Below, piece by piece: positions 1 through 8,818 of a DNA stretch of 64,000 nt. Position 1 is the first letter of the stretch; every line of letters begins with the position of its first letter. This DNA is from Pseudomonas rhodesiae (GTDB lineage Bacteria; Pseudomonadota; Gammaproteobacteria; Pseudomonadales; Pseudomonadaceae). The notes beneath the pieces are model-generated. The model did not search any database. It saw only the letters and a list, made by a program, of their open reading frames with translations, and was not told the origin of the DNA. The stretch covers positions 186,001 to 250,000 of the forward strand of contig NZ_VFEU01000006.1 of NCBI RefSeq assembly GCF_007858255.1, written 5' to 3'. Position numbers and translations under genes: made by a program.

Positions 1-3000
1 CCTGGGTCTTGTGGCCACGCACCCTGTGCATAGGCTGTCCAGTCGAAGTGGCTGGCGGTGTCGACGCCGTGCGGCAATTGCCGGGCATCGAGGTCGAGGC
101 GAGGGCGTATAAGCAGTTGCCTGGGGAAGCATTCGTAGACATACGTGGTGCTGACATAGGTGACGGCCATCAGCACGCCGAACCGTCCCACTTGGGCGGC
201 GGCACGGCTTGAGGCGCTGGGGCGGCTGAGCTGGAAAAATCGCACCTGACCGTATTCCAGCGCCTCTCGGCGCGGCAGGGTCAGTTGCGACAACCCAAAA
301 CAGATGGACTCGCGGTAAGCCGCCTTGAGCTGTTGCAACTTGTGATCGAAGGCTTGGAAAAATACCTGGCTGACCGACCCCAGCAAATGAAAGCGCTTGG
401 CCATCTGTCGATATTTGACGGCTGGCTGGGACGAGTGCCAATGCTGGGAGGTGGCGTCCAGGTCGCCGGCCATATGCAGATCGGTGAACGAATATTTAGG
501 GCCGGTGTGGATACCTTCGAAGCGCTTGTCTTCAGAAAATGGCGAGTCAAGCGGCAGCCACATCAGGATGCGCGCCTCCAGCCAGCCGTTGTCGGGATAC
601 ACGCGGCGCAGGTCGTTCAGGGCGGTCTGGCGCAGCCATACCACGGGTTCGGCGAACGCCTCCAGGGTGCTGCGCAGGCGTGTGCGCTGGGCATTGATCG
701 CATCGACCGCGTTTTTCACGGACTGTGTGCCATAGCGCCGTTGAGGCGCCAGCACGCCGTTGACCACGGCCCACTCCAGCACCGCCGTGGTGGCCTGAGG
801 GCTGTCAAGAAAGGTCTGCCAGCGATCTTCGGGTGGCAGATACGCGAGGGCCATGATCTGCGCGTGGGTCAATTGACGGGACGAGCCCGGCAGGCTTTTT
901 TCCAGATACATAACGTACTGACAGAACAGCGTCCAGGTATGTGAGCCCAGGTAGGGCTCGTCTTCGGGGATGTCGCGCACCAGCAACTGCGGGCCTTTTT
1001 CACTGAGGATCAAGTGCGCCGCCAGGGCCGCCGTGGGTCTGTCCAACACACCCATAGCGGTTTCGATGTCCCGGCGCACGAACGGTATGGACTCGCCCCA
1101 ATAGAAGTCGCCGTGCCAGTCCAGCACCTGGATACCCGTGGGATGTGCCTCGAACCTTGGGTCCAGGCTCAGGATCAGCGCGGCCAGTATCAGCGCGTTG
1201 CGGCTGCCGCTTTCGCCCCGTTCGCTGGCGTGGCTACCATGCCAGTGCAGGGTGTTGGACAGCACTTCGCCCAGTTGTTGGGCCAGGGGCGATGCGAGCA
1301 GGCACGGGATCAGGTAATCGGCTTCGGCTCTGACGTCAGCCACAGTCTTGCCGGTCAGCAGGGGCTGGCTCAGGTATTCGAACAGCGTGCCGGGCTGGCC
1401 CTGCATAAAGTCGAGGCTGAGCGCGACGAGCTGTTCACGCTCCTGCGGGGACAGGGTCCACGCCGAAGGGCGCGCGTCGCGCGGCTTGAGTGCACGCCAA
1501 TACGATCCCTGGCTTGACCGTTGTGGCAGGCTGACTTCCAGGCGTTGCAGCACCCGCCGAGCATCCGCCAGGCTTTGCGGCACACGAAAACCGTACAGCC
1601 GCAACGCCTGCTGCAGGCTCACCGTGTCGTTGGTGCGCAACTGGCCACCCGTTCGGGCGGCCAGCGGCCGCAATTGCGATACCCGCTCCATCAGGTGGTC
1701 ATGCTCGGCCACGGCATCGTTCAGGGACTTCCAGACGCCGTCCAAGTCGCGGGCCTCGATGTTGCCGGATTCGCTCAGCAGCACGTGGCTGGCGGGATCG
1801 ATGCGCAGGCGGGTACGCAGGGCCAGAAAGGCCGGATCGTCGGTCACCAGGCGTAAGTGGCGGTAGGCACTCTTCACCGTGGCCCGGAGCGCGTCCGGGT
1901 CGCCACTGATCACCCGATCCAGGCCGTCGGGCCCTTGTAACTGGCCGCTGTCGAGCACTTGCGCCAGCACGGTACGCAGGCGGTGGCGGTCATTCAACAT
2001 GCCCACATAATGGCGAAAGCGTCTGAGTGTTGCCGCGGTGCGCACAGCCTTGAGCACCACCGGTTGCGCGGGCGTCGGCCATTGGCGCAAGCGCTGGATC
2101 AACGCACCGATATGTGCGGGCCCTTGCACAGGTTCGAAGCCGTAGGCTGTCAGGGCGTCGGTGAGGTCGACGGAGTGATCGGGGTAGATGCACACCCCCA
2201 GTTGCGCACCCAGCAGCACTAACCGCTCCCAATGTGGCGTCGGTGAGGGCAGCAGCGTGCGTTGTTCCTGGGCCGTATCGCGCTCGGTCACACAGATCAA
2301 CTGGCGCGCGAAATCGTAGTGGGCCTGGGCATCGACGAGGTGGTGCTCATCCAGGATCAAGTACAACAGCAGCGCGGCTTCCTTGACGCTTTTGGCCAGC
2401 GTCGAGTGGGAGGTCAGGTCGACGCGGGTGTGGCTGAGCTCGGAAGGTGTTCCGTCACATTGCTCCAGGGCAGTGGCCAATCGCTGAAAATCGAGCCGCT
2501 GTTGCGTCAGTTCCGCGTGGATGATCGATTTGCTGCGGCCGTTATCGTCAAACGCCGGAAAGGCTTGCAGCGCACGCAATTCCTCGATGATCGCCAGTGC
2601 CGCGAGGCGATTGGTTGGCATAGGGTAACCATGGAACGCCAGTACGAGGTTCAGCGTCAGGGTGGTGATGCCGTCACTCGATTTGGTGCCGATGTATGGC
2701 ATGCCCAGCGCGAGCGGGTCGAGCAGTTGGCTGATGAAAATGATGGGTTTGGCCAACGTCCACCATTTGGACGTGCCTGCCAGGGTAAACACCTTGGGCA
2801 CGCCGTGTGCGGTGACGTGAAGGTTGCTGTCATGTACCCGCAGCGTGCTCAGCACCATGCCTTCTGTAGCGGCCCAGGCGATAAAGTCCTTGCTGTTGAC
2901 GGCCTTGCTGAACGCCGCGCACCACTGACCCAGCAGGGATAGTTCGGGGATGGGTACCGGCGTGGTTGCGGCGGGCAAGGCTGCGTCTGTCGTGCCGGAG

Positions 3001-3155
3001 AGCAGGCTGATCAACCGCGCGATCAAGGCGGCGTCGCCGCTGGGGTGTGTCTGGGGCTCAAGCGGCGTGGCGCTGGAGGGACCGACGGTGACTGACATCG
3101 CAATGCCATCGTGCGGGTCGGCCCCGCTCAGGGCCAGGCTGGGGAAATCGTCCAT
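1..3155 (-). CDS. Very large uncharacterised protein, C-terminus beyond the window
   Basis: One open reading frame runs from an ATG at 3155 to the left edge with no stop, giving the first 1051 residues. The start is supported by GGAG 8 bases upstream. The protein opens MDDFPSLALSGADPHDG and has no signal peptide or clear membrane segment. I see no catalytic motif. Near residues 960-1020 a stretch (LPRREALEYGQVRFFQLSR, then GRFGVLMAV and YECFPRQ) reminds me of the large effector-like Pseudomonas proteins annotated as dermonecrotic-toxin-domain/DUF6543, but this is a resemblance from memory only. It lies downstream of the peptide ABC transporter on the same strand, 102 bases after nppD. Full length and function are unknown. 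Confidence 0.75.
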   Translation of the reverse strand, partial: MDDFPSLALSGADPHDGIAMSVTVGPSSATPLEPQTHPSGDAALIARLISLLSGTTDAALPAATTPVPIPELSLLGQWCAAFSKAVNSKDFIAWAATEGMVLSTLRVHDSNLHVTAHGVPKVFTLAGTSKWWTLAKPIIFISQLLDPLALGMPYIGTKSSDGITTLTLNLVLAFHGYPMPTNRLAALAIIEELRALQAFPAFDDNGRSKSIIHAELTQQRLDFQRLATALEQCDGTPSELSHTRVDLTSHSTLAKSVKEAALLLYLILDEHHLVDAQAHYDFARQLICVTERDTAQEQRTLLPSPTPHWERLVLLGAQLGVCIYPDHSVDLTDALTAYGFEPVQGPAHIGALIQRLRQWPTPAQPVVLKAVRTAATLRRFRHYVGMLNDRHRLRTVLAQVLDSGQLQGPDGLDRVISGDPDALRATVKSAYRHLRLVTDDPAFLALRTRLRIDPASHVLLSESGNIEARDLDGVWKSLNDAVAEHDHLMERVSQLRPLAARTGGQLRTNDTVSLQQALRLYGFRVPQSLADARRVLQRLEVSLPQRSSQGSYWRALKPRDARPSAWTLSPQEREQLVALSLDFMQGQPGTLFEYLSQPLLTGKTVADVRAEADYLIPCLLASPLAQQLGEVLSNTLHWHGSHASERGESGSRNALILAALILSLDPRFEAHPTGIQVLDWHGDFYWGESIPFVRRDIETAMGVLDRPTAALAAHLILSEKGPQLLVRDIPEDEPYLGSHTWTLFCQYVMYLEKSLPGSSRQLTHAQIMALAYLPPEDRWQTFLDSPQATTAVLEWAVVNGVLAPQRRYGTQSVKNAVDAINAQRTRLRSTLEAFAEPVVWLRQTALNDLRRVYPDNGWLEARILMWLPLDSPFSEDKRFEGIHTGPKYSFTDLHMAGDLDATSQHWHSSQPAVKYRQMAKRFHLLGSVSQVFFQAFDHKLQQLKAAYRESICFGLSQLTLPRREALEYGQVRFFQLSRPSASSRAAAQVGRFGVLMAVTYVSTTYVYECFPRQLLIRPRLDLDARQLPHGVDTASHFDWTAYAQGAWPQDP

Positions 3156-3257
3156 GAAGAGTGCTCCGGGTGGCTAAACCCGGATCATCCCTCCGTTGGC
3201 GGTCGCTTCAGTAGCAGGGCTTTCCGCACCGGTTGTGGTGTGGTTCCGCCAGGGCAG

Positions 3258-4886
3258 TCAGGGAGCGCTATGCGTCGGGCAGTCGTCGGGCGCCGCCAGA
3301 AACGCGGCTTTGAGCAATTGCTGGGTATAGGCATGTTGTGGATCGGCAAAGATCGCCTGCGCATCACCTTGCTCCACCACTTGGCCCTGCTTGATCACCA
3401 TCAATTGGTGACTCAGCGCCTTGACCACCGCCAGGTCGTGGCTGATGAACAGGTAGGTGAGGTTGTACTTGGCTTGCAGGTTGCGCAGCAGCTCCACCAC
3501 TTGGCGCTGCACCGTGCGGTCGAGGGCGGAGGTGGGCTCGTCGAGCAGGATCAAGCGCGGCTTGAGCACCAACGCGCGGGCAATGGCGATGCGCTGGCGC
3601 TGTCCACCGGAAAATTCGTGGGGGTAGCGATGGCGCGAGTCGGGGTCCAGCCCGACTTCCTTGAGCGCCGCGATAATCGCCGCTTCCTGCTCGGTCGGGG
3701 TGCCCATCTTATGGATGCGCAATCCTTCGCCGACGATCTCGCTGACGCACATGCGTGGGCTCAGGCTGCCGAACGGGTCCTGGAACACCACCTGCATTTC
3801 CCGGCGCAGCGGGCGCACCTGCTGCTGGTTGAGGGCGTCCATTTGCTGACCTTCGAAACGAATGCCGCCGCGGCTGCCGATCAAGCGCAGAATCGCCAGG
3901 CCCAGGGTGGATTTGCCCGAGCCGCTTTCGCCGACGATGCCCAGGGTTTGGCCCTGGGGCAGGCTGAAGTGGATGCCGTCCACCGCTTTGACGTAATCGA
4001 CGGTGCTGCGCAAAAAGCCCTTCTTGATCGGGAACCACACTTTGAGGTCATCCACCACCAGCAACGGCGGCCCGACGGCATTGGTCGCCGGCCCGCCGCT
4101 GGGCTCGGCGGCCAGCAGTTCCTGGGTATAGGGGTGCTGCGGGGCCTGGAACAGCGTCTGGCAATCGGCCTGCTCGACGATGCAACCTTGCTGCATCACG
4201 CACACGCGATGAGCGATGCGTCGCACCAGGTTCAGGTCGTGGCTGATCAGCAGCAAGGCCATGCCCAGGCGCGCCTGGAGTTCCTTTAGCAGTTCGAGGA
4301 TCTTCAACTGCACGGTGACGTCCAGAGCGGTGGTGGGCTCGTCGGCGATCAGCAGTTCCGGCTCGTTGGCCAGGGCCATGGCGATCATCACGCGCTGCCG
4401 CTGGCCGCCGGACAATTCATGGGGCAGGGCCTTGAGGCGCTTGTGCGGTTCAGGGATGCCCACCAGCTCCAGCAGCTCCAAGGTGCGCTGGGTGGCGACT
4501 TTGCCGGTGAGGCCCTTGTGCAGGCCAAGCACCTCATTGATCTGCTTTTCGATGCTGTGCAGTGGGTTCAGCGAGGTCATCGGCTCTTGGAAAATCATCG
4601 CGATGCGGTTACCGCGAATGTGCCGCAGGGGCTTTTCCTTGAGGGTCAACAGGTCCTGCCCCGCGTACTGGATGGTGCCGGACGGATGCCGCGCCAGCGG
4701 GTAGGGCAGCAGGCGCAGGATCGAGTGGGCGGTCACCGATTTGCCGGAACCGCTTTCGCCCACCAGCGCGAGGGTTTCGCCGCGCTTGATATCGAAGCTG
4801 ACGTTGCTCACCACCCGGTGATGATGCTCGCCGGTCACAAACTCGACGCTGAGGTCGCGGATTTCGATCAGATTGTCCTGATTCAT
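3258..4886 (-). CDS. nppD: Peptide ABC transporter, duplicated ATP-binding protein (NppD/YejF type)
   Basis: A 542-residue cytoplasmic ATPase with two fused ABC domains, as in E. coli YejF. Domain 1 has Walker A GESGSGKS at 43-50, signature LSGGQRQR at 158-165 and LLIADEP. Domain 2 has Walker A GESGSGKS at 319-326, signature FSGGQRQR at 425-432 and LILLDEP. Each domain is followed by the HPYTQ/HAYTQ segment typical of oligopeptide transporter ATPases. The start chosen (MNQDNLIEIRDL) has GAGG upstream and lies one base after the permease stop; an in-frame start 8 codons upstream would overlap nppC. It should power import through NppB/NppC. Confidence 0.92.
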   Translation of the reverse strand: MNQDNLIEIRDLSVEFVTGEHHHRVVSNVSFDIKRGETLALVGESGSGKSVTAHSILRLLPYPLARHPSGTIQYAGQDLLTLKEKPLRHIRGNRIAMIFQEPMTSLNPLHSIEKQINEVLGLHKGLTGKVATQRTLELLELVGIPEPHKRLKALPHELSGGQRQRVMIAMALANEPELLIADEPTTALDVTVQLKILELLKELQARLGMALLLISHDLNLVRRIAHRVCVMQQGCIVEQADCQTLFQAPQHPYTQELLAAEPSGGPATNAVGPPLLVVDDLKVWFPIKKGFLRSTVDYVKAVDGIHFSLPQGQTLGIVGESGSGKSTLGLAILRLIGSRGGIRFEGQQMDALNQQQVRPLRREMQVVFQDPFGSLSPRMCVSEIVGEGLRIHKMGTPTEQEAAIIAALKEVGLDPDSRHRYPHEFSGGQRQRIAIARALVLKPRLILLDEPTSALDRTVQRQVVELLRNLQAKYNLTYLFISHDLAVVKALSHQLMVIKQGQVVEQGDAQAIFADPQHAYTQQLLKAAFLAAPDDCPTHSAP

Positions 4887-4887
4887 C

Positions 4888-5907
4888 TCATTTCCTCGGG
4901 TCGAAGGCATCGCGAGCGGACTCGCCGATAAACACCAGCAAACTCAACATGATCGCCAGCACGGCAAAGGCACTCATGCCCAGCCACGGCGCTTGCAGGT
5001 TGGATTTGCCCTGGGCCACCAGTTCGCCCAGGGACGGCGAGCCGGCCGGCAGGCCAAAGCCGAGGAAGTCCAGGGCGGTGAGGGTGCCGATGGCGCCGGT
5101 GAGAATGAACGGCATAAAGGTCATGGTCGAAACCATGGCATTGGGCAGGATGTGGCGGAACATGATTGCGCCGTTCTGCATACCCAAGGCCCGCGCCGCA
5201 CGCACGTATTCAAGGTTGCGCCCGCGCAGGAACTCGGCGCGCACCACATCCACCAGGCTCATCCACGAAAACAGCAGCATAATCCCCAGCAGCCACCAGA
5301 AGTTAGGCTGCACGAAACTGGCGAGAATGATCAGCAGGTACAGCACCGGCAACCCGGACCAGATTTCCAGAAAGCGCTGCCCGGCCAGATCGACCCAGCC
5401 GCCGTAGAAGCCCTGCAACGCGCCGGCGATCACGCCGATGATCGAGCTGAGTACGGTCAGCGTCAGCGCGAACAGCACCGACACGCGAAAACCGTAGATC
5501 ACCCGCGCCAGCACATCGCGCCCCTGGTCGTCGGTGCCCAGCAGGTTGACGCTTGAGGGCGGTGCCGGCGCCGGCACCTTGAGGTCGTAGTTGATGCTCT
5601 GGTAGCTGAAAGGGATCGGCGCCCACAGCGTCCAGGCGTCCTTGGCCTTGAGCAGTTCCTGGATATACGGGCTCTTGTAGTTGGCCTCCAGCGGAAACTC
5701 GCCGCCGAACGTGGTCTCCGGGTAGCGCTTGAGCGCGGGGAAATACCAGCTGCCGTCGTAGTGCACGGCCAAGGGCTTGTCGTTGGCGATCAGCTCGGCG
5801 CCCAGGCTGAGCACAAATAGAATCAAGAACAGCCACAGCGACCACCAGCCACGCTTGTTGGCCTTGAAGCGTTCGAACCGACGGCGATTGAGGGGGGACA
5901 GGTTCAT
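4888..5907 (-). CDS. nppC: Peptide ABC transporter permease (NppC/YejE type)
   Basis: A 339-residue inner-membrane permease of the DppC/OppC class. It has an N-terminal membrane segment (SLWLFLILFVLSLGAELI), a long periplasmic stretch typical of YejE, then several hydrophobic segments. The cytoplasmic coupling motif EYVRAARALGMQNGAIMFRH precedes ILPN. The start MNLSPLNRRRF is preceded by GGGAG at the right distance and lies one base after the nppB stop, so the genes are translationally coupled. It would form the channel as a heterodimer with NppB. Confidence 0.92.
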   Translation of the reverse strand: MNLSPLNRRRFERFKANKRGWWSLWLFLILFVLSLGAELIANDKPLAVHYDGSWYFPALKRYPETTFGGEFPLEANYKSPYIQELLKAKDAWTLWAPIPFSYQSINYDLKVPAPAPPSSVNLLGTDDQGRDVLARVIYGFRVSVLFALTLTVLSSIIGVIAGALQGFYGGWVDLAGQRFLEIWSGLPVLYLLIILASFVQPNFWWLLGIMLLFSWMSLVDVVRAEFLRGRNLEYVRAARALGMQNGAIMFRHILPNAMVSTMTFMPFILTGAIGTLTALDFLGFGLPAGSPSLGELVAQGKSNLQAPWLGMSAFAVLAIMLSLLVFIGESARDAFDPRK

Positions 5908-5908
5908 C

Positions 5909-6982
5909 TCAATGCTCCCGGCTGGCAAAGTCGATACGCGGATCGACCAGGGTATAGGTGAGGTCGCCGATCAGCTTCACGATCAACCCCAGCAGGGTGA
6001 AGATAAACAGCGTGCCGAACACCACCGGATAATCGCGGTTGATGGCGGCTTCGAAGCTCATCAGGCCCAGGCCATCGAGGGAAAAAATCACTTCCACCAG
6101 CAACGAGCCGGTGAAGAAAATCCCGATAAACGCCGAGGGGAACCCAGCGATCACCAGCAGCATCGCGTTGCGGAATACATGGCCGTAGAGCACGCGGTGA
6201 TTGGTCAGCCCCTTGGCTTTGGCGGTGATCACGTACTGCTTGTTGATCTCGTCGAGGAAACTGTTTTTGGTGAGCAGGGTCATGGTGGCGAAGTTGCCGA
6301 TCACCAGCGCCGTGATCGGCAACGCCAGGTGCCAGAAATAATCGAGGATCTTGCCGCCCCAGCTCAGCTCGTCGAAGTTGTTGGACGTCAGCCCGCGCAA
6401 CGGGAACCAGTCGAAATAGCTGCCGCCGGCGAACACCACGATCAGCAGGATTGCAAACAGAAACGCCGGGATCGCGTAGCCGACGATGATCGCCGAGCTT
6501 GTCCACACATCGAAATGGCTGCCGTGCCGCGTGGCTTTGGCGATCCCCAGCGGGATCGACACCAGGTACATGATCAGCGTGCTCCATAAACCGAGGGAGA
6601 TGGACACCGGCAGTTTTTCCTTGATCAGGTCGATGACCTTGGCGTCGCGGAAAAAGCTGTCGCCGAAATCCAGGCGCGCGTAGTTCTTGACCATGATCCA
6701 CAAGCGTTCCGGCGCCGATTTGTCGAAGCCGTACATCTTCTCGATTTCCTTGACCAGTGCCGGGTCCAGGCCCTGGGCGCCGCGGTAGCTGGAGCCGGCC
6801 ACGGAGACTTCGGCACCGCCGCCGGCAATCCGGCTGGTGGCGCCTTCGAAGCCTTCGAGCTTGGCGATCATCTGCTCCACCGGGCCACCGGGAGCGGCCT
6901 GGATGATGACGAAGTTGATCAGCAGGATTCCGAACAGCGTCGGGATAATCAGCAACAGGCGGCGAACAATATAGGCCAGCAT
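5909..6982 (-). CDS. nppB: Peptide ABC transporter permease (NppB/YejB type)
   Basis: A 357-residue inner-membrane permease of the DppB/OppB class. It starts [19 protein letters not shown], the usual first transmembrane segment. A periplasmic insertion (about residues 40-130) is of the YejB kind. The coupling motif [20 protein letters not shown] lies near residue 245. Its ATG follows the TGA of the upstream binding-protein gene with no gap. It is the partner of NppC. Confidence 0.92.
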   Translation of the reverse strand: MLAYIVRRLLLIIPTLFGILLINFVIIQAAPGGPVEQMIAKLEGFEGATSRIAGGGAEVSVAGSSYRGAQGLDPALVKEIEKMYGFDKSAPERLWIMVKNYARLDFGDSFFRDAKVIDLIKEKLPVSISLGLWSTLIMYLVSIPLGIAKATRHGSHFDVWTSSAIIVGYAIPAFLFAILLIVVFAGGSYFDWFPLRGLTSNNFDELSWGGKILDYFWHLALPITALVIGNFATMTLLTKNSFLDEINKQYVITAKAKGLTNHRVLYGHVFRNAMLLVIAGFPSAFIGIFFTGSLLVEVIFSLDGLGLMSFEAAINRDYPVVFGTLFIFTLLGLIVKLIGDLTYTLVDPRIDFASREH

Positions 6983-8818
6983 TCAATCGCCTCCGCTTGC
7001 CGAGTCGGCGCTGGGGGTGGTGTCGTCGGGGGTTACCGGTTTGACCTCGGGTTTGGCCCACCAGGTGGCGGTGCCGACGTCGTAGCGCGGCGGTGTTTTT
7101 GGATGGCCGAGGTGGTCCCAGTACGCCACGCGGAAGGTTTTGATGTGCCAGTTGGGGATCACGTAGTAACCGAACTGCAGCACCCGATCCAGGGCCTTGG
7201 CATGGGCCACCAGGCTTTTGCGCGAATCGGCGTCGATCAACGCTTCTACCAGTTGGTCGATGGCCGGGTCCTTGAGGCCCATGTAGTTACGGCTGCCAGG
7301 CTTGTCGGCACTGGAAGACTTCCAGTACTCGCGTTGTTCGTTACCCGGCGAGGTCGATTGCGGGAAGCTGCCCACCAGCATGTCAAAGTCCCGCGAGCGC
7401 AGGCGGTTGATGTATTGCGACACATCGACGCGGCGAATCACCAGGTCGATACCGAGGTCCGCCAGATTGCGCTTGAATGGCAACAGCACGCGCTCGAACT
7501 CGGTCTGGGCCAGCAGGAACTCAATGGTCACCGGTTTGCCTTGGGCGTCGACCATCTTGTCGTCGACGATGCGCCAACCGGCCTCTTGCAATAGCTGATA
7601 GGCCTCGCGTTGCTGTGCGCGGATCATGCCGCTGCCGTCGGTCTTGGCCGGTTCGAAGGCCTGGGTGAAGACTTCGGGAGGGATTTTGTCCCGCAACGGC
7701 TCAAGGATGGCCAGTTCATCCGGGCCCGGCAGGCCGGTGGCGGCCATTTCCGAGTTTTCAAAATAACTGCGGGTGCGGGTGTAGGCGCCGTTGAACAGCT
7801 GTTTGTTGCTCCATTCAAAATCCAGCAGCAGGCTGATGGCCTTGCGCACCCGCACATCTTGGAACATCGGTCTGCGGGTATTGAACACAAAGCCCTGCAT
7901 GCCGGTGGGGTTGCCGTTGGGGATCTCTTCCTTGATCAGCCGGCCCTGGGTGACCGCCGGAATGTTGTAAGCGTTGGCCCAGTTCTTGGCGCTCATCTCT
8001 TGCCAATAATCGAACTGCCCGGCCTTCAGGGCTTCGAGTGCCACCGTGTTGTCGCGGTAATAGTCGGTGACGCGGTAATCGAAGTTGTAAAAGCCCTTGG
8101 CCACCGGCAGGTCCTTGGCCCAATAGTCCTTGACCCGCTCGTAGCGAATCATGCGTCCGGCCTTGACCTCGGCGACCTTGTACGGTCCGCTGCCCAGGGG
8201 TATCTCAAGGTTGCCCCGGGAAAAGTCGCGAGTGGCCCACCAGTGCTTGGGCAATACCGGCAGTTGGCCGAGGATCAGCGGTAGTTCGCGATTATTGGTT
8301 CGCTTGAACTTGAACAGCACCCGCAGCGGGTCTTCGGCCACCACGTCGTCGACATCGGCGTAGTAGGTGCGGAAGATCGGTGCGCCGTCCTTGATCAGGG
8401 TCTGGAAGGTGAACACCACGTCTTCGGCACGGATAGGGTGGCCATCATGGAAGCGCGCTTCGGGGCGCAGGTAGAAGCGTACCCAGCTGTTGTCCGGGGC
8501 TTTTTCGATCTTGCCGGCCACCAGGCCGTACTCGGTGATCGGTTCGTCCAGGCTTTGCATGGCCAGGGTGTCGTAGATCAGGCTGATATTATCGGCCGGC
8601 ACGCCCTTGCTGATGTACGGGTTGAGGCTGTCGAAGCCGCCCATGCTCGATTCGCGGAAAGTGCCGCCTTTGGGCGCATCCGGGTTCACGTAATCGAAGT
8701 GTTTGAAATCGGCGGGGTATTTCGGCGGTTCGTTATACAGCGTCAACGCATGTTGTGGCGCGGCGTGGGCCGCGGTGCACAGCAACAGGCTGACGAGTGC
8801 AGTACGCAAATACATCAT
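6983..8818 (-). CDS. nppA2: Extracellular solute-binding protein, family 5 (second copy, NppA2/YejA type)
   Basis: A 611-residue periplasmic peptide-binding protein. The signal peptide MMYLRTALVSLLLCTAAHA is followed by the YejA-like start (FKHFDYVNPDAPKGG) and the SBP_bac_5 core (RPEARFHDGHPIRAEDVVFT). The ATG at 8818 overlaps the stop of nppA1 as ATGA; a second ATG follows directly. A longer in-frame start 10 codons upstream would extend into nppA1 and spoil the signal peptide. It resembles nppA1 along its whole length, indicating an old tandem duplication. In P. aeruginosa the orthologous NppA1A2BCD system was reported to import peptidyl-nucleoside antibiotics (from memory). Confidence 0.9.
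   Translation of the reverse strand: MMYLRTALVSLLLCTAAHAAPQHALTLYNEPPKYPADFKHFDYVNPDAPKGGTFRESSMGGFDSLNPYISKGVPADNISLIYDTLAMQSLDEPITEYGLVAGKIEKAPDNSWVRFYLRPEARFHDGHPIRAEDVVFTFQTLIKDGAPIFRTYYADVDDVVAEDPLRVLFKFKRTNNRELPLILGQLPVLPKHWWATRDFSRGNLEIPLGSGPYKVAEVKAGRMIRYERVKDYWAKDLPVAKGFYNFDYRVTDYYRDNTVALEALKAGQFDYWQEMSAKNWANAYNIPAVTQGRLIKEEIPNGNPTGMQGFVFNTRRPMFQDVRVRKAISLLLDFEWSNKQLFNGAYTRTRSYFENSEMAATGLPGPDELAILEPLRDKIPPEVFTQAFEPAKTDGSGMIRAQQREAYQLLQEAGWRIVDDKMVDAQGKPVTIEFLLAQTEFERVLLPFKRNLADLGIDLVIRRVDVSQYINRLRSRDFDMLVGSFPQSTSPGNEQREYWKSSSADKPGSRNYMGLKDPAIDQLVEALIDADSRKSLVAHAKALDRVLQFGYYVIPNWHIKTFRVAYWDHLGHPKTPPRYDVGTATWWAKPEVKPVTPDDTTPSADSASGGD

Noticed and set aside
285..2942. Several plus-strand open frames of 60-230 codons
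   Set aside because: They overlap the large minus-strand frame, which is open for more than 3 kb from an ATG with Shine-Dalgarno; the plus frames are short and mutually interrupted.
3111..4289. A 392-codon plus-strand open frame
   Set aside because: Antisense of the nppD ATPase, whose Walker and signature motifs are intact.
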